Shown piece after piece: positions 40,411 through 47,082 of a stretch of 49,510 nucleotides of DNA. The position numbers were made by a program, and so were the translations under genes. The stretch comes from Demequina subtropica (GTDB lineage: Bacteria; Actinomycetota; Actinomycetes; Actinomycetales; Demequinaceae), in assembly GCF_000971235.1 (NCBI RefSeq), contig NZ_BBMB01000006.1, positions 65,876-115,385 of the forward strand, read 5' to 3'. The notes below the pieces were generated by a model. The model saw nothing but the letters and a program-made list of their open reading frames with translations. It did not search any database and was not told the DNA's origin. The first letter of the stretch is position 1. The number at the start of each line of letters is the position of its first letter.

Positions 40411-41892
40411 ATGACCGACGAGCTGGTGACCCGCGAGGACCGTGCGGTGGACGCGCCCGACCCCGAGATCGCACGCCGGAACACCGCGGTGATCTGGGTG
40501 CTGATCGTCGCCGCGTTCGTGGTGATCCTCAACGAGACCGTGATGGGCGTCGCGATCCCCCACCTCATGGAGGACCTGGGCATCACCGCGATCGCTGCGC
40601 AGTGGCTCACCACCGCGTTCCTGCTCACCATGTCGGTGGTGATCCCCGTCACGGGCTTCCTGCTGCGCAGGTTCCACACCCGGCCCATCTTCCTCAGCGC
40701 GATGTCGCTGTTCGTCGGCGGCACGCTCATCGCGGCGCTCGCGCCGGGCTTCGAGGTGCTGCTCGTCGCGCGCGTGGTCCAGGCCTCGGGCACGGCGATC
40801 ATGCTGCCGCTGCTCATCACCACCGTGATGCAGCTCGAGCCGCCCGAGACGCGCGGGCGCCGCATGGGCTCGATCTCCGTGGTCATCGCGGTCGCGCCGG
40901 CGATCGGGCCCACGATGTCTGGCCTCATCCTCAGCGTGCTGCCGTGGCGCTTCATGTTCGTGTTCGTCCTGCCGATCGCCGCGACGGTGCTTGCGCTCGG
41001 CTGGCGGCTCATGCGCAACGTCACCGAGCCCTCGGACGCCCCTCTCGACGTCCTGTCGGTGGTGCTCGCCGCGCTCGGCTTCGGCGGCGTGGTCCTCGGC
41101 CTCAGCCGGATCGGGGAGGCGGGCGGCGACGGCGTGCCCACCTCCGCGTTCGCGTCGCTCGGCGTCGGCGTCGGCGTGCTCGCGCTGTTCGTGTGGCGGC
41201 AGATCGTGCTCCAGCGGATCGACGACGCCCTGCTCGACCTGCGCACCTTCAGGGTGCCCACGTTCGCGGTCTCGATCGTGATGTTCGTCATCCTCATGAT
41301 GTCGCTGTTCGGGATGATCATCCTGCTGCCGCTCTTCATGCAGGGCGTGCTCGGGCTGTCGGTGCTGCAGAGCGGGCTGCTTCTGCTCCCGGGCGGGCTG
41401 CTCATGGGCCTGTGCGCCCCGGCGGTGGGACGCGCGGTCGACCGCATCGGGCCGCGACCGCTGCTGATCCCGGGCGCCGCGCTGGTCGCGGGCGTGCTGT
41501 GGACGCTGTCCTTCCTGCTGTCCGAGACGACGCCCTGGTGGGCGCTGCTCGCATGCCACGTGGTGCTGAGCGCGGGGCTCGCGCTCATGTTCACGCCGCT
41601 GTTCGCAGCGAGCCTGGGCTCGCTCCCGCCGCGCCTCTACGCGTACGGCTCCGCGACCGTCTCGACCATCCAGCAGGTCGCCGGGGCCGCGGGCACCGCC
41701 CTGTTCGTCTCGACGATGGCGGCGGTCGCGGCATCGCAGGAGGCCGCCGGAGCCGCGGAGGCCGCCGCTCAGGCCAGCGGGATCCGAGCGGCCTACCTGA
41801 TCGCCGCGATCCTCGCCTCGGGGGCGGTCGTCGCCGCGTGCTTCATCCAGCGCCCCCTCGACGCGCCGGGCCCCGAGCACGCGGGTCACTGA
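40411..41892 (+). CDS. DHA2-family MFS multidrug exporter (EmrB/QacA type)
   Basis: A 493-residue protein with about 14 hydrophobic segments. DHA2 signatures are visible: LNETVMGVAIPHLMEDLGIT (motif D1-like), QWLTTAFLLTMSVVIPVTGF, VVQASGTAIMLPLLITTVMQ and the motif C-like SVVIAVAPAIGPTMSGLILS. It exports drugs or metabolites with H+. I place the start at ATG 40411; GTG 40408 directly before it is the alternative. It is divergent from the methyltransferase-like gene, 104 bp apart. The C-terminus is His/Glu rich. Confidence 0.93.
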   Translation: MTDELVTREDRAVDAPDPEIARRNTAVIWVLIVAAFVVILNETVMGVAIPHLMEDLGITAIAAQWLTTAFLLTMSVVIPVTGFLLRRFHTRPIFLSAMSLFVGGTLIAALAPGFEVLLVARVVQASGTAIMLPLLITTVMQLEPPETRGRRMGSISVVIAVAPAIGPTMSGLILSVLPWRFMFVFVLPIAATVLALGWRLMRNVTEPSDAPLDVLSVVLAALGFGGVVLGLSRIGEAGGDGVPTSAFASLGVGVGVLALFVWRQIVLQRIDDALLDLRTFRVPTFAVSIVMFVILMMSLFGMIILLPLFMQGVLGLSVLQSGLLLLPGGLLMGLCAPAVGRAVDRIGPRPLLIPGAALVAGVLWTLSFLLSETTPWWALLACHVVLSAGLALMFTPLFAASLGSLPPRLYAYGSATVSTIQQVAGAAGTALFVSTMAAVAASQEAAGAAEAAAQASGIRAAYLIAAILASGAVVAACFIQRPLDAPGPEHAGH

Positions 41893-41899
41893 ACACCAC

Positions 41900-41979
41900 C
41901 GCCGCCACCTCGGCCACGCGTGCCGCCACCACCCCAGCCTCCCGCGCCGCCACCACCTCAGCCACCCGCGCCGCCACCA
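41900..41979. repeat. Degenerate 24-bp tandem repeats after the DHA2 exporter gene
   Basis: About three and a half copies of a unit like GCCGCCACCACCTCAGCCAC (plus CCGC) occur just past the exporter stop. On the minus strand they could encode VAARVAEV-type octapeptides, but I do not support a gene there. The function is unknown; replication slippage is likely. Confidence 0.7.
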
Positions 41980-42115
41980 AAGTGGTAGCTAGTTGACGCA
42001 TTCCACGGTTTGCCGCGTCGCACTGGTCGACCATTGTCGGCACACCCCTGGGCCCCGACGCTGAGCCACCACTGCCGCGCGGCGATCCTCCGAAACCGAC
42101 ACTGATCTACCACTT
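41980..42115. other. Nested inverted-repeat block, candidate structured element
   Basis: AAGTGGTAG (41980-41988) mirrors CTACCACTT (42107-42115). Inside them CGGTTT (42006-42011) mirrors AAACCG (42093-42098) and GCCGCG (42012-42017) mirrors CGCGGC (42078-42083). The interior has TGGTCGACCA (42024-42033) and GTCGG/CCGAC (42036-42040 / 42055-42059). The pairs are properly nested, as in a folded RNA or a small palindromic mobile element. No promoter is evident. Confidence 0.4.
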
Positions 42116-42120
42116 CCGCC

Positions 42121-42164
42121 GGGCGCGGGCCGGAGCGCGGGCGCGGGCGCGGGCGCGGGCCGGG
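42121..42164. repeat. GCGGGC hexamer repeat tract
   Basis: A run of GCGGGC hexamers with two interruptions lies just past the stop (42177) of the first Nudix gene. It is a simple low-complexity tract of the kind that varies in copy number. Confidence 0.7.
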
Positions 42165-42176
42165 GCACAGGCAGGC

Positions 42177-42665
42177 TCAGCGCTCGAAGCGCGTGACGTC
42201 CCTTCCCGCGAGGACCGTGCCGACGCGGCCCTGCATCTCGCGCGACAGGGGTGGAAGGGCGTCCTCGTCGAACCAGGCGACCTCGGAGTTCTCGCCGTCG
42301 GCGGGATGCGGGTCCCCGCTGACGTACCGGAACCGGAACGTGAGGTCCAGGAACTGGACCCGGTCGCCGTTCGGGTACGTCGCGGGCGCCTGCGCGTGGA
42401 CCCACGCGAGGGCCTCGGGCTCCGCCACCACACCCGTCTCCTCGAGGCACTCGCGTGCGGCCGCGACCGCGGGCTCCTCGCCGGGGTCGATGATCCCTCC
42501 CACGGCGGCCCAGACGTCGAAGTCGGGACGATGCGCGAGCAGCACCTGCCGCACGCCGGGGCGGCCGGGGGACGGGCGCAGCACCACCGCGGACGCGCTC
42601 ATCAGCCACAGCGGATGCGACCCGACCCGCTCCCGCAGCGCGAGGATGAAGCCCGGGGTCGCCAT
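42177..42665 (-). CDS. Nudix hydrolase (copy 1)
   Basis: A 162-residue Nudix protein. The complete Nudix box (Gx5Ex7REUxEExGU) is seen as GIIDPGEEPAVAAARECLEE followed by TGVV. The N-terminus MATPGFILALRERVG and the C-terminal FLDLTFRFRYVSGDPHPADG are shared with the neighbour at 42731-43219. It should hydrolyse a nucleoside diphosphate-linked compound with Mg2+; the substrate is unknown. Its paralogue lies 65 bp upstream in the same orientation. Confidence 0.92.
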   Translation of the reverse strand: MATPGFILALRERVGSHPLWLMSASAVVLRPSPGRPGVRQVLLAHRPDFDVWAAVGGIIDPGEEPAVAAARECLEETGVVAEPEALAWVHAQAPATYPNGDRVQFLDLTFRFRYVSGDPHPADGENSEVAWFDEDALPPLSREMQGRVGTVLAGRDVTRFER

Positions 42666-42730
42666 GCGGCCACGCTACCGCGGCGAACGGGGGCCGACCA
42701 GGGCCGATGCCCGAACGCCCCGCGGAAGGG

Positions 42731-43219
42731 TCAGAACGCCCAGCGCGCCACGTCGCCCGGCGCGATCCCCGCGGCCACGCGCGCCGCCATCTCGGGAGAC
42801 ATCGCGGGAAGCTCGTCGAGCTCGAACCAGGCCGCCTCGAGGTTCTCGCCGTCGGCGGGGTGCGGCTCGCCGCTCACGTACCGGAAGCGGAAGGTCAGGT
42901 CGAGGTACTGCGAGCGGTCGCCGTTCTCGTAGGCCATCTCCGGAAGCGCATGCACCCAGACGAGCGCCTCGGGCTCGGCCACCACATCGGCCTCCTCGAG
43001 GCACTCGCGCGCGCCGGCGGCGGCAGGCTCCTCGCCGGGATCGATGATCCCCGTCACCGGGGTCCACTGACCGTTGTCCGCGCGGCGGACCAGGAGCACC
43101 TGGCGCTCGCCCGGACGCGCGGGCGAGGGCCGCAGCACGACGGCGGTGACGCCGGGGAGCCACAGCAGGTCGGTGCCGATCTTCTCGCGCAGCTCGAGGA
43201 TGAACTCAGGTGTCGCCAT
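42731..43219 (-). CDS. Nudix hydrolase (copy 2, altered Nudix box)
   Basis: A 162-residue paralogue of the 42177-42665 gene with the same length and roughly two-thirds identity by eye. The Nudix box reads GIIDPGEEPAAAGARECLEE followed by ADVV, so the near-invariant Gly after the EE pair is Asp. The catalytic RE and EE residues are kept, so activity may persist with changed geometry or specificity. The paralogues have separate short 5' gaps. The tandem arrangement suggests local duplication and divergence. Confidence 0.9.
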   Translation of the reverse strand: MATPEFILELREKIGTDLLWLPGVTAVVLRPSPARPGERQVLLVRRADNGQWTPVTGIIDPGEEPAAAGARECLEEADVVAEPEALVWVHALPEMAYENGDRSQYLDLTFRFRYVSGEPHPADGENLEAAWFELDELPAMSPEMAARVAAGIAPGDVARWAF

Positions 43220-43242
43220 GGCGCCACGCTACCGGGCGCGCG

Positions 43243-44001
43243 TCACGCGCCCGGCGCCTCGATCGTGGTCCATGCGGGATGCTTGGGCGTCCGGCCGTCG
43301 CCCGACGAGCGGCCCATGAGGCGGCGCCCGATCCACGGCAGCACGTAGCGCCCCAGGTATCGCGACTGCTCGAGCACCCCCGGTCGCCCGGGGTCGCCCG
43401 CCGGCGCGAGCGGCAGGTCCGTCTCGACGTCCAGCGCCGCGAGGACTCGCGCCGCGACGCGCGAGTGGCCCAGCGGGTTGAGATGCAGGCGGTCGTCGTC
43501 CCAGTACGCGGCGCGGCGCATCTCGGGATCCCGGTAGTTGTCGACGAACGTGACGTGGTCGTGCGCCGTCGCGAGGTCGTCGATCAGCGTCATGAGCGGA
43601 TCGGCGCGCTCGGAGAAGGTGCGCCCACGCGGCAGCCGCTCCGTCGGGTCCGGTCCGGACAGGATCACCAGGCGCACCCCCGCCTCGCCCGTGCGGTCCA
43701 CGACGCGGCGCGTGAGGGTGTCGATGCGGGCGAGGTCCCATCCGGGCCTCATCATGTCGTTGCCGCTGCCGTTGAAGGTCATGAGGTCGGGACGCGGGTC
43801 GAGCGCCAGCGCCGCGTCGCACTGGTCGGTCGCGATCGGCTCGAGCAGGCGCCCGCGGATGGCGAGGTTCGCGTACTCGACGCTCCCGTGCGCCGCCGCG
43901 AGCCCGAGGGCCACAAGGTCCGCCCAGCCGCGCATCGTCCCATCCGGCTGCGGGTCCCCCACACCCTCGGTGAAGCTGTCCCCGATCGCCACGTATCTCA
44001 C
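43243..44001 (-). CDS. SGNH/GDSL-family hydrolase (second)
   Basis: A 252-residue protein with the SGNH blocks AIGDSFTEGVGD (Ser), NLAIRGRLL (Gly), FNGSGNDMM (Asn) and DDRLHLNPLGHSR (Asp/His). There is no signal peptide. I take the GTG at 44001 as the start, since VRYVAIGDS is the usual N-terminus in this group. The C-terminal 60 residues resemble those of the paralogue at 20568-21341 in arrangement. It lies downstream of the KstD-like gene, separated by a strong hairpin. Confidence 0.87.
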   Translation of the reverse strand: MRYVAIGDSFTEGVGDPQPDGTMRGWADLVALGLAAAHGSVEYANLAIRGRLLEPIATDQCDAALALDPRPDLMTFNGSGNDMMRPGWDLARIDTLTRRVVDRTGEAGVRLVILSGPDPTERLPRGRTFSERADPLMTLIDDLATAHDHVTFVDNYRDPEMRRAAYWDDDRLHLNPLGHSRVAARVLAALDVETDLPLAPAGDPGRPGVLEQSRYLGRYVLPWIGRRLMGRSSGDGRTPKHPAWTTIEAPGA

Positions 44002-44018
44002 GGGAATCGACCCTAGCG

Positions 44019-44050
44019 CGCCCGCCCCGCACCGATGCGCGGGGCGGGCG
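44019..44050 (-). terminator. Strong hairpin terminator of the KstD-like gene
   Basis: A perfect 12-bp stem CGCCCGCCCCGC (44019-44030) / GCGGGGCGGGCG (44039-44050) with an 8-nt loop, 11 bp past the KstD-like stop and just before the SGNH start. No U tract follows, as is common in high-GC actinobacteria. Confidence 0.65.
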
Positions 44051-44060
44051 ATGCCAGCGG

Positions 44061-45764
44061 CTAGGCCACCGCGGCGGCGTCGGGCGCCGGCGCGGGGGCG
44101 GGAGCATCGTCCCCCCGGTTCGCCGCGTGCGTGCCGGCGAGGTAGCCGAACACGAGCGCCGGGCCGAGCGTCGAGCCCGCACCCGGGTACGTGCGACCGC
44201 AGACGGCCGCCGAGGTGTTGCCCGCCGCGTAGAGCCCGTCGATGACCGTCCCCTCGGTGGACAGCACCCGCGCATGCTCGTCGGTGAGGAGCCCGCCCTT
44301 GGTCCCCAGGTCGCCGAGCACGATCTTGAGCGCGACGAACGGGCCGTGCGCGATCTCGCCGAGGTTGGGGTTGGGACCGTGGGTCGGGTCGCCGTAGTAG
44401 GTGTCGTACGCGTCGTGACCGCGACCGAAGTCGTGGTCGACGCCGTCGCGGGCGAACGCGTTGAAGCGCTGGATGGTCGCCTTGAACGTCGCCTTGTCGA
44501 CCCCCATCTTCTCCGCGAGCTCCTCGAGGGTGTCGGCCTTGACCGCGACACCCTCCTCGAAGAAGGTCTTCGACCCCATGAGGAAGGCGTTGTTGAGGTA
44601 GCGCCGACGGTGGCGCACGTCGAGGACCATCCAGCTGTGGTTGGTGCGCTCGAGCCCGCGCTCGATCATCGCGTGCCCGAAGTCGACGTAGCTGGTCGAC
44701 TCGTTCACGTAGCGGCTCCCCTCCTGGTCCACCACGATCGAGTACGGCATGGACCGCTCCGAGACGATGAAGGTGGGCCCGCCCTTGCTGGTCGGCGCGA
44801 CCGAGGGCCCCCACCACGCATCGTCCATGAGCGCGACGTCCGCACCGTGGCGCATGCCGATCTCGATGGCGCCGCCGGTGTTCGCGGGGTTGCCCGACGA
44901 CTGCTCGTCGGACAGCCCCTGGTACTCCTCGCGCCAGGCGGCGTTGTGGTCGAAGCCGCCCGCTCCGAGGTGCACGCCGCGCCGAGCGCGGATACGGCGC
45001 TCGCCCTCGGGGCCGGCGACGACGGCGCCGACGCACGCGCCGCCCTCCATCACGAGGTCGACCAACGGCGTCGAGAGCCTCACCTCGGTGCCCTGCTGCA
45101 TCTTCGCGATGTACATGAGCCGTGCCGCGAGCGACATGCCCAGCCCCGAGAGCTTGCGCGCGGTGACCGCGCCGCCGAGGGCACGGAACACCAGGCGCGC
45201 GCCGCCGACCATGCCGGAGAACGTCGACCAGGAGCGCGCGAGCAGGTACGTGTCCCCCGCGAACAGGGGCAGGCCGGGCGGCAGGGTCTCGCGCGCGTGG
45301 CCGTACCAGTCCCCCAGCTTCTTCACATCGAACGGCGCCGGCTCGACGGTGCGTCCGCCGGCGATGCCGCCGGGCAGGTCCGGGTAGTAGTCGGGGTACG
45401 CCTTCGCCGTCTTCCAGACGAGCCCGTGGTCCTCGAGCCAGGTGTGCACCAACGGCGCCGTGCGCACGAAGGCCTCTCGTCGCGCGAGGGACGATGCGGG
45501 CCCCACCTCCTCGGGAGTTCCCACGCACGCGTCGAGGTAGGTGAGGACCTTCTCCTCGGAGTCCTCGACGCCGATCTCCTTCATGCCGGGGTGCGTCTGG
45601 AGCCAGCAGCCTCCGCCGCTCATCGCGGTCGAGCCTCCCCACTTGTCGGAGCCCTCGACCACGAGCACGTCGAGCCCCGCATCCGCCGCGGCGATGGCGG
45701 CGGACATCGCCGCCGCACCCGTGCCGACCACCAGGAGGTCGACCTCCTCGTCCCATCCGGTCAT
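44061..45764 (-). CDS. FAD-binding 3-ketosteroid-Delta1-dehydrogenase-like protein (KstD family)
   Basis: A 567-residue flavoprotein of the fumarate reductase/KstD superfamily. The FAD fold is VDLLVVGTGAAAMSAAIAAA ... VEGSDKWGGSTAMSGGG. The KstD-like C-terminal motif YPGAGSTLGPALVFGYLAGT and the central SRYVNESTSYVDFGHAMIER, AYDTYYGDP are seen. In KstD this family removes hydrogens at C1-C2 of 3-ketosteroids. No other steroid genes are nearby, so the substrate is only inferred. The ATG at 45764 has AAGGGGAG upstream. The C-terminus is Ala/Pro-rich. Twin 20-bp palindromes lie just upstream. Confidence 0.82.
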   Translation of the reverse strand: MTGWDEEVDLLVVGTGAAAMSAAIAAADAGLDVLVVEGSDKWGGSTAMSGGGCWLQTHPGMKEIGVEDSEEKVLTYLDACVGTPEEVGPASSLARREAFVRTAPLVHTWLEDHGLVWKTAKAYPDYYPDLPGGIAGGRTVEPAPFDVKKLGDWYGHARETLPPGLPLFAGDTYLLARSWSTFSGMVGGARLVFRALGGAVTARKLSGLGMSLAARLMYIAKMQQGTEVRLSTPLVDLVMEGGACVGAVVAGPEGERRIRARRGVHLGAGGFDHNAAWREEYQGLSDEQSSGNPANTGGAIEIGMRHGADVALMDDAWWGPSVAPTSKGGPTFIVSERSMPYSIVVDQEGSRYVNESTSYVDFGHAMIERGLERTNHSWMVLDVRHRRRYLNNAFLMGSKTFFEEGVAVKADTLEELAEKMGVDKATFKATIQRFNAFARDGVDHDFGRGHDAYDTYYGDPTHGPNPNLGEIAHGPFVALKIVLGDLGTKGGLLTDEHARVLSTEGTVIDGLYAAGNTSAAVCGRTYPGAGSTLGPALVFGYLAGTHAANRGDDAPAPAPAPDAAAVA

Positions 45765-45785
45765 GCGTCTCCCCTTCGGGTCCAG

Positions 45786-45841
45786 ACCGGACAGCGTTGT
45801 CCGGTTCTGGCGCCCGAGCCTACCGGACATCCTTGTCCGGT
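45786..45841. promoter_or_regulatory. Twin 20-bp operators upstream of the KstD-like gene
   Basis: ACCGGACAgcgtTGTCCGGT (45786-45805) and a second copy with spacer TCCT (45822-45841) are perfect 8+8 inverted repeats. The two sites are 36 bp apart (start to start). The first begins 22 bp before the ATG, so a repressor bound here would cover the promoter. TetR-family proteins commonly use such symmetric sites; no such gene is adjacent. Confidence 0.8.
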
Positions 45842-45892
45842 CACAGGGTGGATCCGCGAACCTTCCGACGGGGCCGGCCCCGAGGCGCCGGC

Positions 45893-46876
45893 TCAGCCCA
45901 TCTGGACCACGAGCGAGCCCCCGGCACGGCCGGAGCGGAGGTCCGCGAGCGCGTCCCCGACCCCGTCGAACCCGTAGGTGGTGACCGCCGGCGCGAGCCG
46001 CAGGTTCCGCGCCAGTGCCAGGAACTCCGCGCCGTCGGCTCGCGTGTTGGCCGTGACCGAGCGCAGGTCGCGCTCGTAGAACAGCGAGCGGTCGTAGTCG
46101 ATCTCGGGGATCGGCGACATGTGGATCCCCGCGCTCACCACCGTGCCGCCCCGCGCTGTCGCATCGAGCGCCTGCGTGAGGATCGCGCCGACGGGCGCGA
46201 AGACGATCGCCGAGTCGAGCACCTCGGGCGGGACGGCGTCCTCACCCCCGACGTAGTCCACCTCGAGCTCGCGCGCGAGCGCCTGGTTGCGCGCGCCCCG
46301 CGTGATCGCGAACACCGTCGCGCCGGCCGCCTTGGCGAGCTGCGCCGTGATCGACGCGCTCGAGCCGAAGCCGTAGATCCCCAGGACGCCTCCTGGCGGG
46401 AGCTGCGCACGCCGCAGGGCTCGGTAGCCGATGATGCCCGCGCACAGGAGCGGCGCGAGCGCGAGAGCCTCGTCGTCGTGCGGCAGGGGGTAGGCGTAGG
46501 ACTCGGGCACCGTGACCAGCTCGGCGTAGCCGCCATCGTGATCCCACCCGGTGAAGCTCGCGTCGGGGCACAGGTTCTCGCGGCCCGACCGGCACCAGCG
46601 GCACGTCCCGCACGTGCGATGGAGCCACGCGACGCCGACCCGATCGCCGAACCCGGTCGAGCGCACCGCGTCGCCGGCGCCCATCACCGTGCCGACCACC
46701 TGATGCCCCGGGACCACGCCGGGACGATGCACGGGCAGGTCACCGTCGATCACATGAAGGTCGGTGCGGCACACGCCGCACGCCTCGACGCGGACCAGAA
46801 GCTCGTCGGGCGCGGGCACCGGGTCGGGCGCCCCCTCGCGCCGGAGCGCACCGTCGCGCACCTTCCAGGCGTCCAT
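45893..46876 (-). CDS. Zinc-dependent alcohol dehydrogenase (MDR family)
   Basis: A 327-residue MDR enzyme with both zinc sites: catalytic VEACGVCRTDLHVIDGDLP plus GHQVVGTV, and structural CGTCRWCRSGRENLC. The nucleotide fold is VLGIYGFGSSASITAQLAKA. The closest group is the AdhP/AdhA-like class with zinc-binding alcohol dehydrogenase activity. The ATG at 46876 has GGAGG seven bases upstream. It reads toward KstD; the gap between them holds the KstD operators, so they are separate units. Confidence 0.92.
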   Translation of the reverse strand: MDAWKVRDGALRREGAPDPVPAPDELLVRVEACGVCRTDLHVIDGDLPVHRPGVVPGHQVVGTVMGAGDAVRSTGFGDRVGVAWLHRTCGTCRWCRSGRENLCPDASFTGWDHDGGYAELVTVPESYAYPLPHDDEALALAPLLCAGIIGYRALRRAQLPPGGVLGIYGFGSSASITAQLAKAAGATVFAITRGARNQALARELEVDYVGGEDAVPPEVLDSAIVFAPVGAILTQALDATARGGTVVSAGIHMSPIPEIDYDRSLFYERDLRSVTANTRADGAEFLALARNLRLAPAVTTYGFDGVGDALADLRSGRAGGSLVVQMG

Positions 46877-46910
46877 CGCGCACCTCCGAGACCAGTGAAA
46901 CACCGGGCGG

Positions 46911-46932
46911 GACGATGCGCCCGGGCATCGTC
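46911..46932. repeat. Inverted pair of the GACGATGC motif
   Basis: GACGATGC (46911-46918) and GCATCGTC (46925-46932) form an 8-bp stem with a 6-nt loop, in the gap between the alcohol dehydrogenase and the GH43 arabinanase. It is the only spot where two copies of the window-wide motif stand face to face. Confidence 0.6.
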
Positions 46933-47000
46933 GCCCCCGCCGCCACGCGGGGCCGCCGCGAGCCCCGAGGATGCTCGCAAACCTCCTATTGCGGGCGCCG

Positions 47001-47014
47001 TTACATCGTTGTAA
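47001..47014 (+). promoter_or_regulatory. Putative LacI-type operator upstream of the secreted GH43 gene
   Basis: TTACATCGTTGTAA is a TTACA/TGTAA palindrome, 69 bp before the GTG at 47083. It resembles LacI-family operators of carbohydrate genes. The left half equals that of the site at 37563-37574, so one regulator may control both GH43 loci. Confidence 0.65.
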
Positions 47015-47082
47015 GGTCACGAGCGGCGGGATCGATGCAGATCCCCGCAACATTCTCTGTCCAACGATGAACAGGAGATGAC

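Noticed and set aside
41843..42043. Minus-strand small protein with VAARVAEV repeats
   Set aside because: It overlaps the exporter 3' end antisense, lacks a ribosome site, and is explained by the 24-bp nucleotide repeats.
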